Shown one piece after another: positions 52,303-60,214 of a stretch of 64,000 bases of DNA. Source of the stretch: an uncultured Bradyrhizobium sp. (GTDB taxonomy: Bacteria; Pseudomonadota; Alphaproteobacteria; Rhizobiales; Xanthobacteraceae); NCBI RefSeq assembly GCF_936928535.1, contig NZ_CAKZHY010000053.1, forward strand, positions 22,072 through 86,071, read 5' to 3'. Position 1 is the stretch's first letter; each line of letters begins with the position of its first letter. The notes under the pieces are model-generated. The model searched no databases. It was not told the DNA's origin and was given only the letters and a program-made list of their open reading frames with translations. The position numbers were made by a program, and so were the translations under genes.

Positions 52303-52426
52303 CGTCATGACCGGGCTTGACCCTGATATCCACGCGCTTATGGCCACGTCGTTCCGGGGCGATGCAGAGCATCGAACCCGGAATCTCGAGATTCCGGATT
52401 CGCGCTGCGCGCGCCCCGGATTGACG
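52303..52426. repeat. Two adjacent intergenic repeat elements
   Basis: The first, about 52303-52335, is one half of the CGTCATG.CCGGGC type. The second, 52349-52426, starts TCGTTCCGGGGCGATGC and ends GCGCGCCCCGGATTGACG, the GTCATTCCGGG type. Both are truncated compared with the copies elsewhere in the window. Confidence 0.65.
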
Positions 52427-52448
52427 GTGAAACAAATCAGAGACCCCT

Positions 52449-53456
52449 ATGATCCGCATCTTGCCTGCCGCCCTCGCCGCCACCCTGCTCACTTTCCCGC
52501 TCACCGTCTGCGCTGCGGACGCGCCCCAGCGTGAGCCCTACGGCATCGCGCTCGAAGGCTTTGCCTATCCCTATCCCGTGCATCTGCTGCCTGTCGTCAA
52601 TGACGGCGAACAGCTCAGCATGGCCTATATGGACGTGACATCTGCGCAGCCGAACGGCCGCACCGTGGTGCTGCTGCATGGGCGCAATTTCCCGTCGAGC
52701 TACTGGGCTGATGTCATCAAGATGCTGAGCGAGGCCGGTTATCGCGTGGTGGTGCCGGACCAGATCGGCTTCGGCAAATCCTCCAAGCCCATGGGCGAGC
52801 TGCATTTCGACAATCTGGCGCGCAACACCATCGCCCTGCTCGACCACCTCAAGATCGACAAGGCCGACATCGTCGCGCATTCGCTTGGCGGCATGCTGGG
52901 CGTGCGCATCGCCCGCGCCTACCCTGATCGCGTCGCGCACCTGGTCCTGACGGCGCCGATCGGCCTCGAAGACTACCGCCTCTACGTGCCGCCGACGCCG
53001 ACCGAGAAGATGATCGAGACCGAGGACAAGCTCACGGCCGACGGCTACCGCAAGCAGCTCCAGACCAACTACGCGATCAAGTTGCCGCCTGAGGCGATCA
53101 CGCCGTTCATCGACGCGCGCTTCAACATCAGGGGCAGCCCCGACTATCCGCGCTGGCTGCGCGCTTTCGTCTCTTCAGGCCAGATGATCTATCGCGAGCC
53201 GGTCGCGCACGAGATCGCTGAGATCACCGAGCCGACGCTGTTCATCATGGGCGCCGACGACCACAACGCACCAGGCCGGCCGAATGCACCGGAAGCGTTG
53301 CGCGCAAAGATGGGGCAGAATGCCGAGCTCGCAAAGGCGTTTGCTGCGAAGATGCCAAATGCACGCGCCGAGATCATTCCGGACACCGGTCACCTCGTCT
53401 TCCTGGAGGCGCCGGAGCGGTACAAGGAGTTGGTGCTGGGTTTTCTCGGTCGCTAG
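52449..53456 (+). CDS. Exported alpha/beta hydrolase
   Basis: A 335-residue protein with a signal peptide (MIRILPAALAATLLTFPLTVCA) and an alpha/beta-hydrolase fold: the oxyanion HG pair in LLHGRNFPSSYW, nucleophile Ser145 in AHSLGG, the acid likely in GADDHNAP, and His in DTGHLVFLEAPE. The GFGKSSKP loop is common in C-C hydrolases and haloalkane dehalogenases, but the substrate is unknown. Start at 52449; it follows a repeat region. Confidence 0.88.
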   Translation: MIRILPAALAATLLTFPLTVCAADAPQREPYGIALEGFAYPYPVHLLPVVNDGEQLSMAYMDVTSAQPNGRTVVLLHGRNFPSSYWADVIKMLSEAGYRVVVPDQIGFGKSSKPMGELHFDNLARNTIALLDHLKIDKADIVAHSLGGMLGVRIARAYPDRVAHLVLTAPIGLEDYRLYVPPTPTEKMIETEDKLTADGYRKQLQTNYAIKLPPEAITPFIDARFNIRGSPDYPRWLRAFVSSGQMIYREPVAHEIAEITEPTLFIMGADDHNAPGRPNAPEALRAKMGQNAELAKAFAAKMPNARAEIIPDTGHLVFLEAPERYKELVLGFLGR

Positions 53457-53651
53457 CGACGCCAAATTGTCGCTCCAGGCAGCACGCGGGGAATGTTCAT
53501 GCCGCATTCAGGTCATGATTGGCAGGTTTGGATCGCGTCGCGCCGACATGCCGCAAGAATTAACGTGTCGAATCGTATGGTTTGATTGATTGTGCGCCGC
53601 AAGCGCCGAGCCCCCCAAAGACTTGCCCCCGAGGACGAGAAGGAAGATCAA

Positions 53652-53897
53652 ATGAAATACCTGTTTGCCGCCGTGATGCTCGCCAGTGCGGTCGTCGGCT
53701 TCAGCGAGGCGGCCAGCGCCGCCGGTGGTTGCGGCCCGGGCTGGTACCGCGGGCCCTATGGCGGCTGCCGTCCGATGCGCGGTCCGGTCGTCGTCGCGCC
53801 GGGCCCGGTCGTGGTCGCCCCGCCTGTCGTCGTGGTGCGTCCGCGCGTGTGCCCCTATGGCTTCCGCTGGTACGCCGGCCGCTGCCGTCCGTTCTGA
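53652..53897 (+). CDS. Small exported GCG_CRPN-type protein
   Basis: An 81-residue protein with a signal peptide (MKYLFAAVMLASAVVGFSEA), followed by GGCGPGWYRGPYGGCRPM, the GCG_CRPN prefix, and a Val/Pro repeat (VVVAPGPVVVAPPVVVV), then RVCPYGFRWYAGRCRPF with two more Cys. Function unknown; such proteins are common in rhizobia. It is convergent with the Tat-signal His-rich protein. Confidence 0.8.
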   Translation: MKYLFAAVMLASAVVGFSEAASAAGGCGPGWYRGPYGGCRPMRGPVVVAPGPVVVAPPVVVVRPRVCPYGFRWYAGRCRPF

Positions 53898-53916
53898 TCT
53901 CTCGTAGTTTCGAATT

Positions 53917-53949
53917 GGCCGCGCGGGATTTCCTGCGCGGCCATTTTTG
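53917..53949 (+). terminator. Intrinsic terminator after the GCG_CRPN gene
   Basis: A perfect 8-bp stem GGCCGCGC/GCGCGGCC (53917-53942) is followed by ATTTTTGTT. Confidence 0.75.
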
Positions 53950-53965
53950 TTGAAAGGCTCAAACC

Positions 53966-53998
53966 AAAAGGGGACCGCAATCGCGGTCCCCTTTTTTT
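53966..53998. terminator. Bidirectional intrinsic terminator
   Basis: A perfect 9-bp stem GGGGACCGC-AATC-GCGGTCCCC (53970-53991) is preceded by AAAA and followed by TTTTTTT, so it can work on both strands between two convergent genes. Confidence 0.8.
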
Positions 53999-54014
53999 AG
54001 TCCAGGCGCGGGCG

Positions 54015-54308
54015 CTACCAGTGACGCCAGTGGCGACGGTGCCAGCGACGGCGCCAACCCCAATGACGGTGACGCCAGCCCCAGTGCCGGCGATGCCAAT
54101 GGCCGTGACCCCAGCGCACCTGCTCGGGCTTGAGCTGGGCTGCTTCCTCGCTGGTGGTGACGGCGGGATGAGCGTCCGGATTGGCTGATGGCATGCTGCC
54201 ATTTCCCAGCACCTGGGGCGCCAGCGGGGCGGCCTGGGCCGCAGCGGTGAACGCGGCAGCTCCCGCCGCTATTCCGAATGCTACTTTCAAAAAGTTCCGG
54301 CGCTCCAT
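54015..54308 (-). CDS. Tat-exported His/Trp/Arg-rich protein
   Basis: A 97-residue protein with a twin-arginine motif (RRNFLKVAFG, residues 3-12) and signal to about residue 26. The last 35 residues are His/Trp/Arg repeats (WGHGHWHRRHWGWRHRHWGW and so on). Such tails could bind metal (Ni, Cu, Zn) or haem. Function unknown. The neighbouring convergent gene encodes another small exported protein. Confidence 0.78.
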   Translation of the reverse strand: MERRNFLKVAFGIAAGAAAFTAAAQAAPLAPQVLGNGSMPSANPDAHPAVTTSEEAAQLKPEQVRWGHGHWHRRHWGWRHRHWGWRRRWHRRHWRHW

Positions 54309-54485
54309 GACGTATCCTCTGATTCATCGCTGAAGTGATGCAGAGGAAGTGTCGTGGCGGTGACATGAACTGGCGCTGAATCCCGCGTTCAGGTTCATCA
54401 CGATGGTGACGCAGAAAAAATCATCGCCCTCTGTCGGAACGCATCGGCCTCATCCGTCCTCTGCCAGACAGCACGGAGACACAGC

Positions 54486-55138
54486 ATGGCCGACCTCACC
54501 TTGACCACCTACGACTGGGTTCCCCCGCCGCCGCGCGGCTATGTGCGCGACCTCAGGGTGCGCTGGGCGCTGGAAGAGGCAGCCCTGCCCTATCGCGTCG
54601 TCAGCACGCCGTTCGACGATCGTGAGCCTGCGCATCTCGCCCACCAGCCGTTCGGCCAGGTGCCGTGGCTCACCGATGGCGATATCTCGATCTTCGAGAG
54701 CGGCGCGATCCTGCTGCATCTGGGCCAGCGCAACGCCGAACTGATGCCGTCAGATCCGCGCGGCCGTAACGAAGCGACGGAATGGCTGTTTGCCGCCCTC
54801 AATTCGGTGGAGATGGCGAGCCTGCCCTGGACGATGTCGAAGTTCATGAAACATCCGACCGACACCGCGGCGTGGAAGTTCGTGGACGACTTCCTCAAGC
54901 TCCGCCTCAAGCGTCTCGAGCCGGTGTTAGCGGGCCGCGAATGGCTGGCGGCACCTTCTCGGTCGCCGACATCATGATGTCGGATGTGCTGCGCATCGTC
55001 GACGATTTCGACGGCCTCTCGGACAGCCCCGCCTGCGGCGCCTACGTCGCGCGGGCCACGGGGCGTCCGGCTTTCGCAAAGGCGCGCGAAGACCAGATGG
55101 CGCATTTCGCTGCGGCGGATAAGGCGCACGGGATGTGA
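54486..55138 (+). pseudogene. Glutathione S-transferase with a single-base frameshift
   Basis: The first frame (54486 onward, MADLTLTTYDWVPPPPRGYV) gives the thioredoxin-like GST N-domain, with PFGQVPWLTDGDISIFESGA, then the C-terminal helical domain up to VLAGREWLA. It then turns to nonsense and stops at 54977. The correct continuation, GTFSVADIMMSDVLRIVDDF and so on to AHGM, lies in another frame ending at 55138. Adding one G to the GG at 54950-54951 restores a 217-residue protein. The GST lacks an obvious catalytic Ser/Cys at the N-terminus (YVRDLRV). Either a sequencing error or a decayed gene. Confidence 0.8.
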
Positions 55139-55244
55139 CCCACCGCACATCATTAAGGCGGTGTTAGCCATAGGCTCACGGCCGCTGGAACGAAGCAATT
55201 TGCCTCAAATTATCGCCTAAAGTTCTTCTGGCGGAAGGTGACAC

Positions 55245-55397
55245 ATGGCCCGCATAGACTATCTCAGAGAGCAAGTAGCCCGCGCCGAGCGCCTGGCGAA
55301 GGCGATCCTCGACCGGCAAACCGCGGAACGGCTTCAGGCCTTCGCCGCCGAATGCCGCGCGGAGTTGCAGGTGCTGGCCGTCAAGACTGCCGCATGA
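55245..55397 (+). CDS. Small helical protein of unknown function
   Basis: A 50-residue protein, MARIDYLREQVARAERLAKA, mostly charged helix with a heptad-like pattern and one Cys (AAECRAELQ). GGAAGGTG precedes the ATG. I believe similar short proteins are annotated in Bradyrhizobium, but I cannot verify this. Confidence 0.6.
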   Translation: MARIDYLREQVARAERLAKAILDRQTAERLQAFAAECRAELQVLAVKTAA

Positions 55398-55406
55398 GGC
55401 AGCGCA

Positions 55407-55754
55407 CTACACCAGCTTCATCGGCGTATCGGTGACCACACGCAAATCGATCGTGCCGATCAGCGCAGCGCGGCGCGCCTCGGCCGCCCCGATCGCCTCG
55501 TCCGTCTGCCGCAACGTGCTGATGTTCGAGCCAAGCGAGACGATGCCGCCGAGCACCAGTGCGATCGCGCCGAGCGCGGCGGTCTGACCAAATCCAAACA
55601 GCCCGAGGATGGTGACGAGGAGCAGCGCCGCACCGCTGCCGATCGCGATCTTGGACGCCAGGATGTACTTCCGGCACCGCTCGGCGATCTCGGCAAGCCG
55701 CTCGATCCGATCCTCGATATCGGAGATTTCGTCGGTCGGATCGTCTGAGGTCAT
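55407..55754 (-). CDS. Small two-helix membrane protein
   Basis: A 115-residue protein, MTSDDPTDEISDIEDRIERL, with a charged N-terminal helix and two predicted membrane helices (AIGSGAALLLVTILGLFGFG and AALGAIALVLGGIVSLGSNI). A GTG four codons earlier (55766) is an alternative start. Function unknown. Confidence 0.66.
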   Translation of the reverse strand: MTSDDPTDEISDIEDRIERLAEIAERCRKYILASKIAIGSGAALLLVTILGLFGFGQTAALGAIALVLGGIVSLGSNISTLRQTDEAIGAAEARRAALIGTIDLRVVTDTPMKLV

Positions 55755-55774
55755 CGGATTGAGCACACCGATTG

Positions 55775-55862
55775 TAGGGCGGATTAGGCGCAGCCGTAAT
55801 CCGCCGCGTGCATCGTCGAAAAAAAGATGGCGGATTACGCTTCGCTAATCCGCCCTTCGCTC
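55775..55862. repeat. Palindromic intergenic repeat (AGGGCGGATTA.CGTAATCCGCC type)
   Basis: It starts TAGGGCGGATTAGGCGCAGC and ends ACGCTTCGCTAATCCGCCCT; ends pair. An inner CCGTAATCCGCC/GGCGGATTACG pairing forms a second stem around a run of seven A. It lies between the two-helix protein and pccB. Confidence 0.75.
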
Positions 55863-55864
55863 GC

Positions 55865-57397
55865 TCACAACGGCAAATTGTCGTGCTTCTTCGCCGGCGC
55901 TTCCACCTTCTTGTCCTTCAGCATCGCCAGCGCCCGCGCGATCCGCTTGCGGGTCGAGTGCGGCATGATGACGTCGTCGATGTAGCCGCGTTCGGCGGCG
56001 ATGAACGGTGACAGGAAGCGGTCTTCGTATTCCTTGGTGCGCGCGGCGATCTTGTCGGGGTCGCCGATGTCACTGCGGAAGATGATCTCGACCGCGCCCT
56101 TGGCGCCCATCACGGCGATCTGGGCGGTGGGCCAGGCGTAGTTCATGTCGGCGCCGATCTCCTTGGACGCCATGACGTCGAAGGCGCCGCCATAGGCCTT
56201 GCGGGTGATGATGGTGACCAGCGGCACGGTGCACTGCGAGTACGCGAACAACAGCTTGGCGCCGTGTTTGATCAGGCCGCCATATTCCTGCGCGGTGCCC
56301 GGCAGGAAGCCCGGCACGTCGACGAAGGTGACGATCGGGATGTTGAAAGCGTCGCAGAATCGGACGAAGCGCGCGGCCTTGCGAGACGCATCAGAGTCGA
56401 GCACGCCGGCCAGCACCATCGGCTGGTTTGCGACGAAGCCGACGGTGCGGCCGGCAATGCGCCCGAAGCCGGTGACGATGTTCTTGGCGAAAGACTCCGC
56501 GATCTCGAAGAAGTCGCCCTCGTCCACGACCTTCAGGATCAGCTCCTTCATGTCGTAGGGCTTGTTCGGATTGTCGGGGATCAGCGTATCGAGCGACATG
56601 TCGACACGGCCGATGTCGTCGAAGCTCGGCCATTCCGGCACGCCGTCGGTGTTGTTCGACGGCAGGAAATCGATCAGGCGACGCATCTGCAGCAGCGTCT
56701 CGACGTCGTTCTCGAAGGCGCCGTCGGCAATCGAGGAGCGCGTGGCGTGCACCGAGGCGCCGCCGAGCTCTTCGGCGGTGACGACCTCGTTGGTGACGGT
56801 CTTCACCACGTCGGGGCCGGTGACGAACATGTAGCTGGTGTTCTTCACCATGAAGATGAAGTCGGTCATCGCGGGCGAATAGACATCGCCGCCGGCGCAG
56901 GGGCCCATGATGACCGAGATCTGCGGGATCACGCCCGAGGCGAGCACGTTACGGCGGAACACGTAGGAATAGCCGGCGAGCGCGGCGACGCCTTCCTGGA
57001 TGCGCGCGCCGCCCGCGTCATAAAGGCCGATGATGGGCGCCCGCGCCTTCATCGCCATGTCCTGCAGTTTCGTGATCTTCAGCGCGTGCGTTTCGGACAG
57101 GGAGCCTCCGAACACCGTAAAGTCCTTGGCGAAGACGAACGTCTTGCGGCCGTTGACGGTGCCCCACCCGGTGACGACGCCGTCGCCGGGGATCTTGTTC
57201 TTCTCCATGCCGAACTCGGTGGAGCGGTGCTCGACGAACATGTCGAACTCCTCGAACGATCCCTTGTCGAGCAGGAGCTCGATGCGCTCGCGTGCGGTCA
57301 GCTTGCCGCGGGCGTGCTGCGCCTCGATGCGCTTCTCGCCGCCACCGAGCTTTGCGCCGGCGCGACGGTCTTCAAGGGCGTCCAGGATATGTTTCAT
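55865..57397 (-). CDS. pccB: Propionyl-CoA carboxylase beta chain (acyl-CoA carboxyltransferase)
   Basis: A 510-residue carboxyltransferase. N-terminal [20 protein letters not shown], then the acyl-CoA carboxyltransferase domain with [16 protein letters not shown] and [14 protein letters not shown], and biotin-binding [32 protein letters not shown] and [11 protein letters not shown]. It transfers CO2 from biotin to propionyl-CoA, giving methylmalonyl-CoA. The biotin-carboxylase partner (pccA) is not adjacent within the window. The match is full length. Confidence 0.94.
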   Translation of the reverse strand: MKHILDALEDRRAGAKLGGGEKRIEAQHARGKLTARERIELLLDKGSFEEFDMFVEHRSTEFGMEKNKIPGDGVVTGWGTVNGRKTFVFAKDFTVFGGSLSETHALKITKLQDMAMKARAPIIGLYDAGGARIQEGVAALAGYSYVFRRNVLASGVIPQISVIMGPCAGGDVYSPAMTDFIFMVKNTSYMFVTGPDVVKTVTNEVVTAEELGGASVHATRSSIADGAFENDVETLLQMRRLIDFLPSNNTDGVPEWPSFDDIGRVDMSLDTLIPDNPNKPYDMKELILKVVDEGDFFEIAESFAKNIVTGFGRIAGRTVGFVANQPMVLAGVLDSDASRKAARFVRFCDAFNIPIVTFVDVPGFLPGTAQEYGGLIKHGAKLLFAYSQCTVPLVTIITRKAYGGAFDVMASKEIGADMNYAWPTAQIAVMGAKGAVEIIFRSDIGDPDKIAARTKEYEDRFLSPFIAAERGYIDDVIMPHSTRKRIARALAMLKDKKVEAPAKKHDNLPL

Positions 57398-57541
57398 TTG
57401 CTCCCGCCAGTTCTTAAGCCTTAAGTGCTCGGGGTTCTAACACGGCATTTTGCGAGGCGGGAAGCGGCTTTCGGCGCCGCAGGGCTGCCTTGCCGCAGCG
57501 TGAAAGCGCAAGGAATTCCAAAGTATTGGCTGGAGGTGACC

Positions 57542-57946
57542 ATGGACGAGAGGGCTGTTGAGGCAGGCGCGGTGACCGGCGGCGTCAGGATCCTGCTGCG
57601 GCTCGAGGGCCTCGCTCTGTTCGCCGCCATGACCGCGCTCTATGCGACCTGGGGCGGCTCCTGGTGGGTCTATGCCCTGCTCTTCCTGGTGCCGGATCTG
57701 AGTTTTCTGGCCTACCTGTCGGACGCCAAATTCGGCGCGATGATCTACAACGCCGTCCACAGCTACATGGCGCCGGTGACGCTGATGACGCTGGGTTTTG
57801 GCTTTGCTTCGCCCCTCACCCTCTCCATTGCCCTGATCTGGCTCGCCCATATCGGCATCGACCGGGCGCTGGGTTATGGCCTGAAATATTCCGCCGGGTT
57901 CGGCTTCACCCATCTGGGGCGGATCGGCCGGCAGAAGGACGCCTGA
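57542..57946 (+). CDS. DUF4260-family membrane protein
   Basis: A 134-residue protein with four predicted membrane helices and the DUF4260 pattern: FLVPDLSFLAYLSDAKFGA, IYNAVHSYMAPVTL and HIGIDRALGYGLKY near the C-terminus. A strong ribosome site (GGAGGTGACC) precedes the ATG. The frame is open to 57425 but those codons are not needed. Function unknown. Confidence 0.83.
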   Translation: MDERAVEAGAVTGGVRILLRLEGLALFAAMTALYATWGGSWWVYALLFLVPDLSFLAYLSDAKFGAMIYNAVHSYMAPVTLMTLGFGFASPLTLSIALIWLAHIGIDRALGYGLKYSAGFGFTHLGRIGRQKDA

Positions 57947-58102
57947 CCTCCCGCGCGGACGGGAGAGCCACGATTTGCCCGCGCAGGTCGGTTGACCCGG
58001 CCGAGCGATTCAGGCTTGCTCCTGAGACGATCAGGCGCCGAATGTTGCGTGAGCTCAGTCGGTACGGCGGCGGTCATCACGTCCGGCTGCAAGCATCACC
58101 TC

Positions 58103-58699
58103 ATGTCCGCCACGGTCGTTCCCCTGCCTCCGAACAGCGCGTCCGAGACCACCGATTTCCTGCGGCGCATGGCCAGCATGGTGTCGGGGCGGAACGGCGA
58201 GATGATGCTGCGCGCGGCGAGCCTGATCGAGTCGCTGACGCAGCGGGCGATGTCGGCCGAGCGGCTGTTTCACGACCAGCAGGAAGAGAGCAAGCGCCAT
58301 GCCGAGCGGCATGAGGCCGCCGAGCTTGCCTCCGATGCCATGGCCAGCCAGATCACCGCACTGCGGGCGCAGCTCGCGGAGGTCACGACGGCCGCGGCCG
58401 CCGAGCGCGCCGCTTTCGACACCGAGCGCGGCAAGCTGCTGGGCCTGATGCAGGATGCGGATAGCCATATCGGCAAGCTCACCACCGAGCTCGAAACCTT
58501 ACGCACCTCGGTCGACGCTTTCAACGAGACCGCGATCTCCGTGCCGATCGAGGTGCTGCGGCTGGCGCGGACGCAGTTCGACTATCTCTCCAGCGGATTT
58601 GCGCGCAAGGGCGACGTGATCTCGCAGGCGATGAGCGAGATCGGAGGCTTTGCCATCGATCAGGCGCTGACGGCGAAGAAGCCCGCCGACAAGACGTGA
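58103..58699 (+). CDS. Coiled-coil protein of unknown function
   Basis: A 198-residue protein, MSATVVPLPPNSASETTDFL, mainly helical, with a long coiled coil at about residues 55-125 (LFHDQQEESKRHAERHEAAE) and a C-terminal part ending LTAKKPADKT. The open frame begins at 57992; the ATG at 58103 is preferred, although its ribosome site is weak. No family recognised. Confidence 0.65.
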   Translation: MSATVVPLPPNSASETTDFLRRMASMVSGRNGEMMLRAASLIESLTQRAMSAERLFHDQQEESKRHAERHEAAELASDAMASQITALRAQLAEVTTAAAAERAAFDTERGKLLGLMQDADSHIGKLTTELETLRTSVDAFNETAISVPIEVLRLARTQFDYLSSGFARKGDVISQAMSEIGGFAIDQALTAKKPADKT

Positions 58700-58769
58700 G
58701 ACTGCCTCGCGCAAATTGACAGCGCGCATGCGCGTTGATCTACTTCCCGAAAATCATAGGGAGGATCCG

Positions 58770-59762
58770 ATGCCGACGGCATTCCGCGCCGCGATGGTGC
58801 TCATTGCGCTCTGCGTTTCAAGCGGGCTTGCGAGCGCGCAATCGCTTCCCAAGGACGCCCCTGCCCGGACCGAGATCTTCGCGATCCCGTCACTCACCCT
58901 CTCCGACCAGCAATTTCTCAGCGGCGATGAAGCGGCCGGCAAGCCGGTGACTGTCGCCGGCGAATTCCGCGTGGCGCAGGGATCAGGCAAGATGCCGGTC
59001 GTGGTGCTGATGCACGGCTCTAGCGGCGTCGGCCCCACCACGGACGCCTGGGTGCACGAATTCAACGCCATGGGCATCTCGACCTTCGTGATCGACGGCT
59101 TCACCGGCCGCGGGCTGACCGTAACAGGACCGAACCAGGCCCTGCTCGGCCGGCTCAATCTGATCATCGACATCTACCGATCGCTGAAGATCCTGGCAAA
59201 GCATCCGCGCGTCGATCCTGACCGCATCGTGCTGATGGGATTTTCGCGCGGTGGCCAGGCGACGCTCTATGCGAGCCTCAACCGCTTCCACAAGCTCTGG
59301 AACAAGTCTGGCCTGCAGTTCGCGGCCTATATCCCGTTCTATCCGGACTGTTCGACGACCTATCAGACCGACACCGAGGTCGCGTCGCGCCCGATCCGCA
59401 TCTTCCATGGCACGCCTGACGATTATAACCCGGTGAGGAGCTGCAAGGCCTTTGTCGAGCGGCTCAAGGCTGCGGGCCGCGACGTGGTGCTGACCGAATA
59501 CCCCGACAGCGCGCACGGCTTTGACAGCGGGTTGCTCGGCGTCAGCACCGTCACCGTGTCGGCCAACGCGCAAACCGTGCGCAACTGCCATATCAAGGAA
59601 GGCGACGGCGGCGTGCTGATGAATGGCGATACCAACGCGCCCTTCACCTACAAGGATTCCTGCGTCGAGCTCAACCCGCATGTCGGCGGCAATCCGACGA
59701 CAGCGGCGGAGTCGCGGAAAGCGGTCGTGGAATTTTTGCAGGCGTTGTTCAAGCTGGGATAG
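58770..59762 (+). CDS. Exported dienelactone-hydrolase-family protein
   Basis: A 330-residue protein with a signal peptide ending near ASAQ. The fold is alpha/beta hydrolase, with HGSSGVGPTTDAWVHEF near the oxyanion hole, nucleophile Ser in LMGFSRGGQATL, Asp in HGTPDDYNPV and His in YPDSAHGFDSG. In true dienelactone hydrolase the nucleophile is Cys; here it is Ser. AGGGAGG precedes the ATG at 58770. Substrate unknown. Confidence 0.85.
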   Translation: MPTAFRAAMVLIALCVSSGLASAQSLPKDAPARTEIFAIPSLTLSDQQFLSGDEAAGKPVTVAGEFRVAQGSGKMPVVVLMHGSSGVGPTTDAWVHEFNAMGISTFVIDGFTGRGLTVTGPNQALLGRLNLIIDIYRSLKILAKHPRVDPDRIVLMGFSRGGQATLYASLNRFHKLWNKSGLQFAAYIPFYPDCSTTYQTDTEVASRPIRIFHGTPDDYNPVRSCKAFVERLKAAGRDVVLTEYPDSAHGFDSGLLGVSTVTVSANAQTVRNCHIKEGDGGVLMNGDTNAPFTYKDSCVELNPHVGGNPTTAAESRKAVVEFLQALFKLG

Positions 59763-59789
59763 GCCCGTATAGCGCCGCATACTCCGTCA

Positions 59790-59938
59790 TGGCGAGCGCA
59801 GCGCCGTAAGGTGGGCAAAGCTTCCGCCGTAGCTCGAAGAGCGGAGGCGGAAGCGTGCCCACCAATCGCGAAACGCGGAGAGAGATCGTGGGCACGGCGC
59901 TGTGCGCCTTTGCCGACCCTACGGCAGCGCGTGCGTGG
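59790..59938. repeat. Intergenic repeat with long inverted arms
   Basis: GTGGGCA...CTTCCGCC pairs with GGCGGAAG...TGCCCAC (about 59812-59863), and the outer GCGCCGTAAGGTGGGCAAAG matches GCCTTTGCCGACCCTACGGC near the other end with few mismatches. No gene is present. Confidence 0.7.
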
Positions 59939-59950
59939 CAGCGTTCTTGG

Positions 59951-60214
59951 CTACCGCGCGCGGCCCGACAGCCGCAGCACGAACACCAGCACTTCGGCCA
60001 CCGCCTTGTAGAGATCCGGCGGGATTTCCTCGCCGAGCTCGACCTTGGAGAGCGCGCCGGCCAAAACCTCATTCTCCTCGATCGGAATGTCATGCGCCTT
60101 GGCGATCTCGACGATCTTGGCGCCGATCGTACCCTTGCCCTTGGCGACGACGACGGGCGCACCAGAGCCCTTCTCGTAGTGCAGCGCGATTGCGAGCTTG
60201 GAGTCCTCACTCAT
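59951..60214 (-). CDS. EscU/YscU/HrcU-family (FlhB C-terminal) export-switch-like protein
   Basis: An 87-residue protein equivalent to the cytoplasmic C-terminal domain of FlhB/EscU: AIALHYEKGSGAPVVVAKGK, then KAHDIPIEENEVLAGALSKV and LYKAVAEVLVFVLRL. The NPTH autocleavage motif of full FlhB is absent. Such FlhX-type proteins affect flagellar hook-length switching. Its ATG overlaps the fliK stop by four bases (ATGA), so the two are translationally coupled. Confidence 0.85.
   Translation of the reverse strand: MSEDSKLAIALHYEKGSGAPVVVAKGKGTIGAKIVEIAKAHDIPIEENEVLAGALSKVELGEEIPPDLYKAVAEVLVFVLRLSGRAR

Noticed and set aside
57947..58000. Hairpin CTCCCG-CGCGGA-CGGGAG after the DUF4260 gene as a terminator
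   Set aside because: The stem is not followed by a T run on the plus strand, so it is not called.
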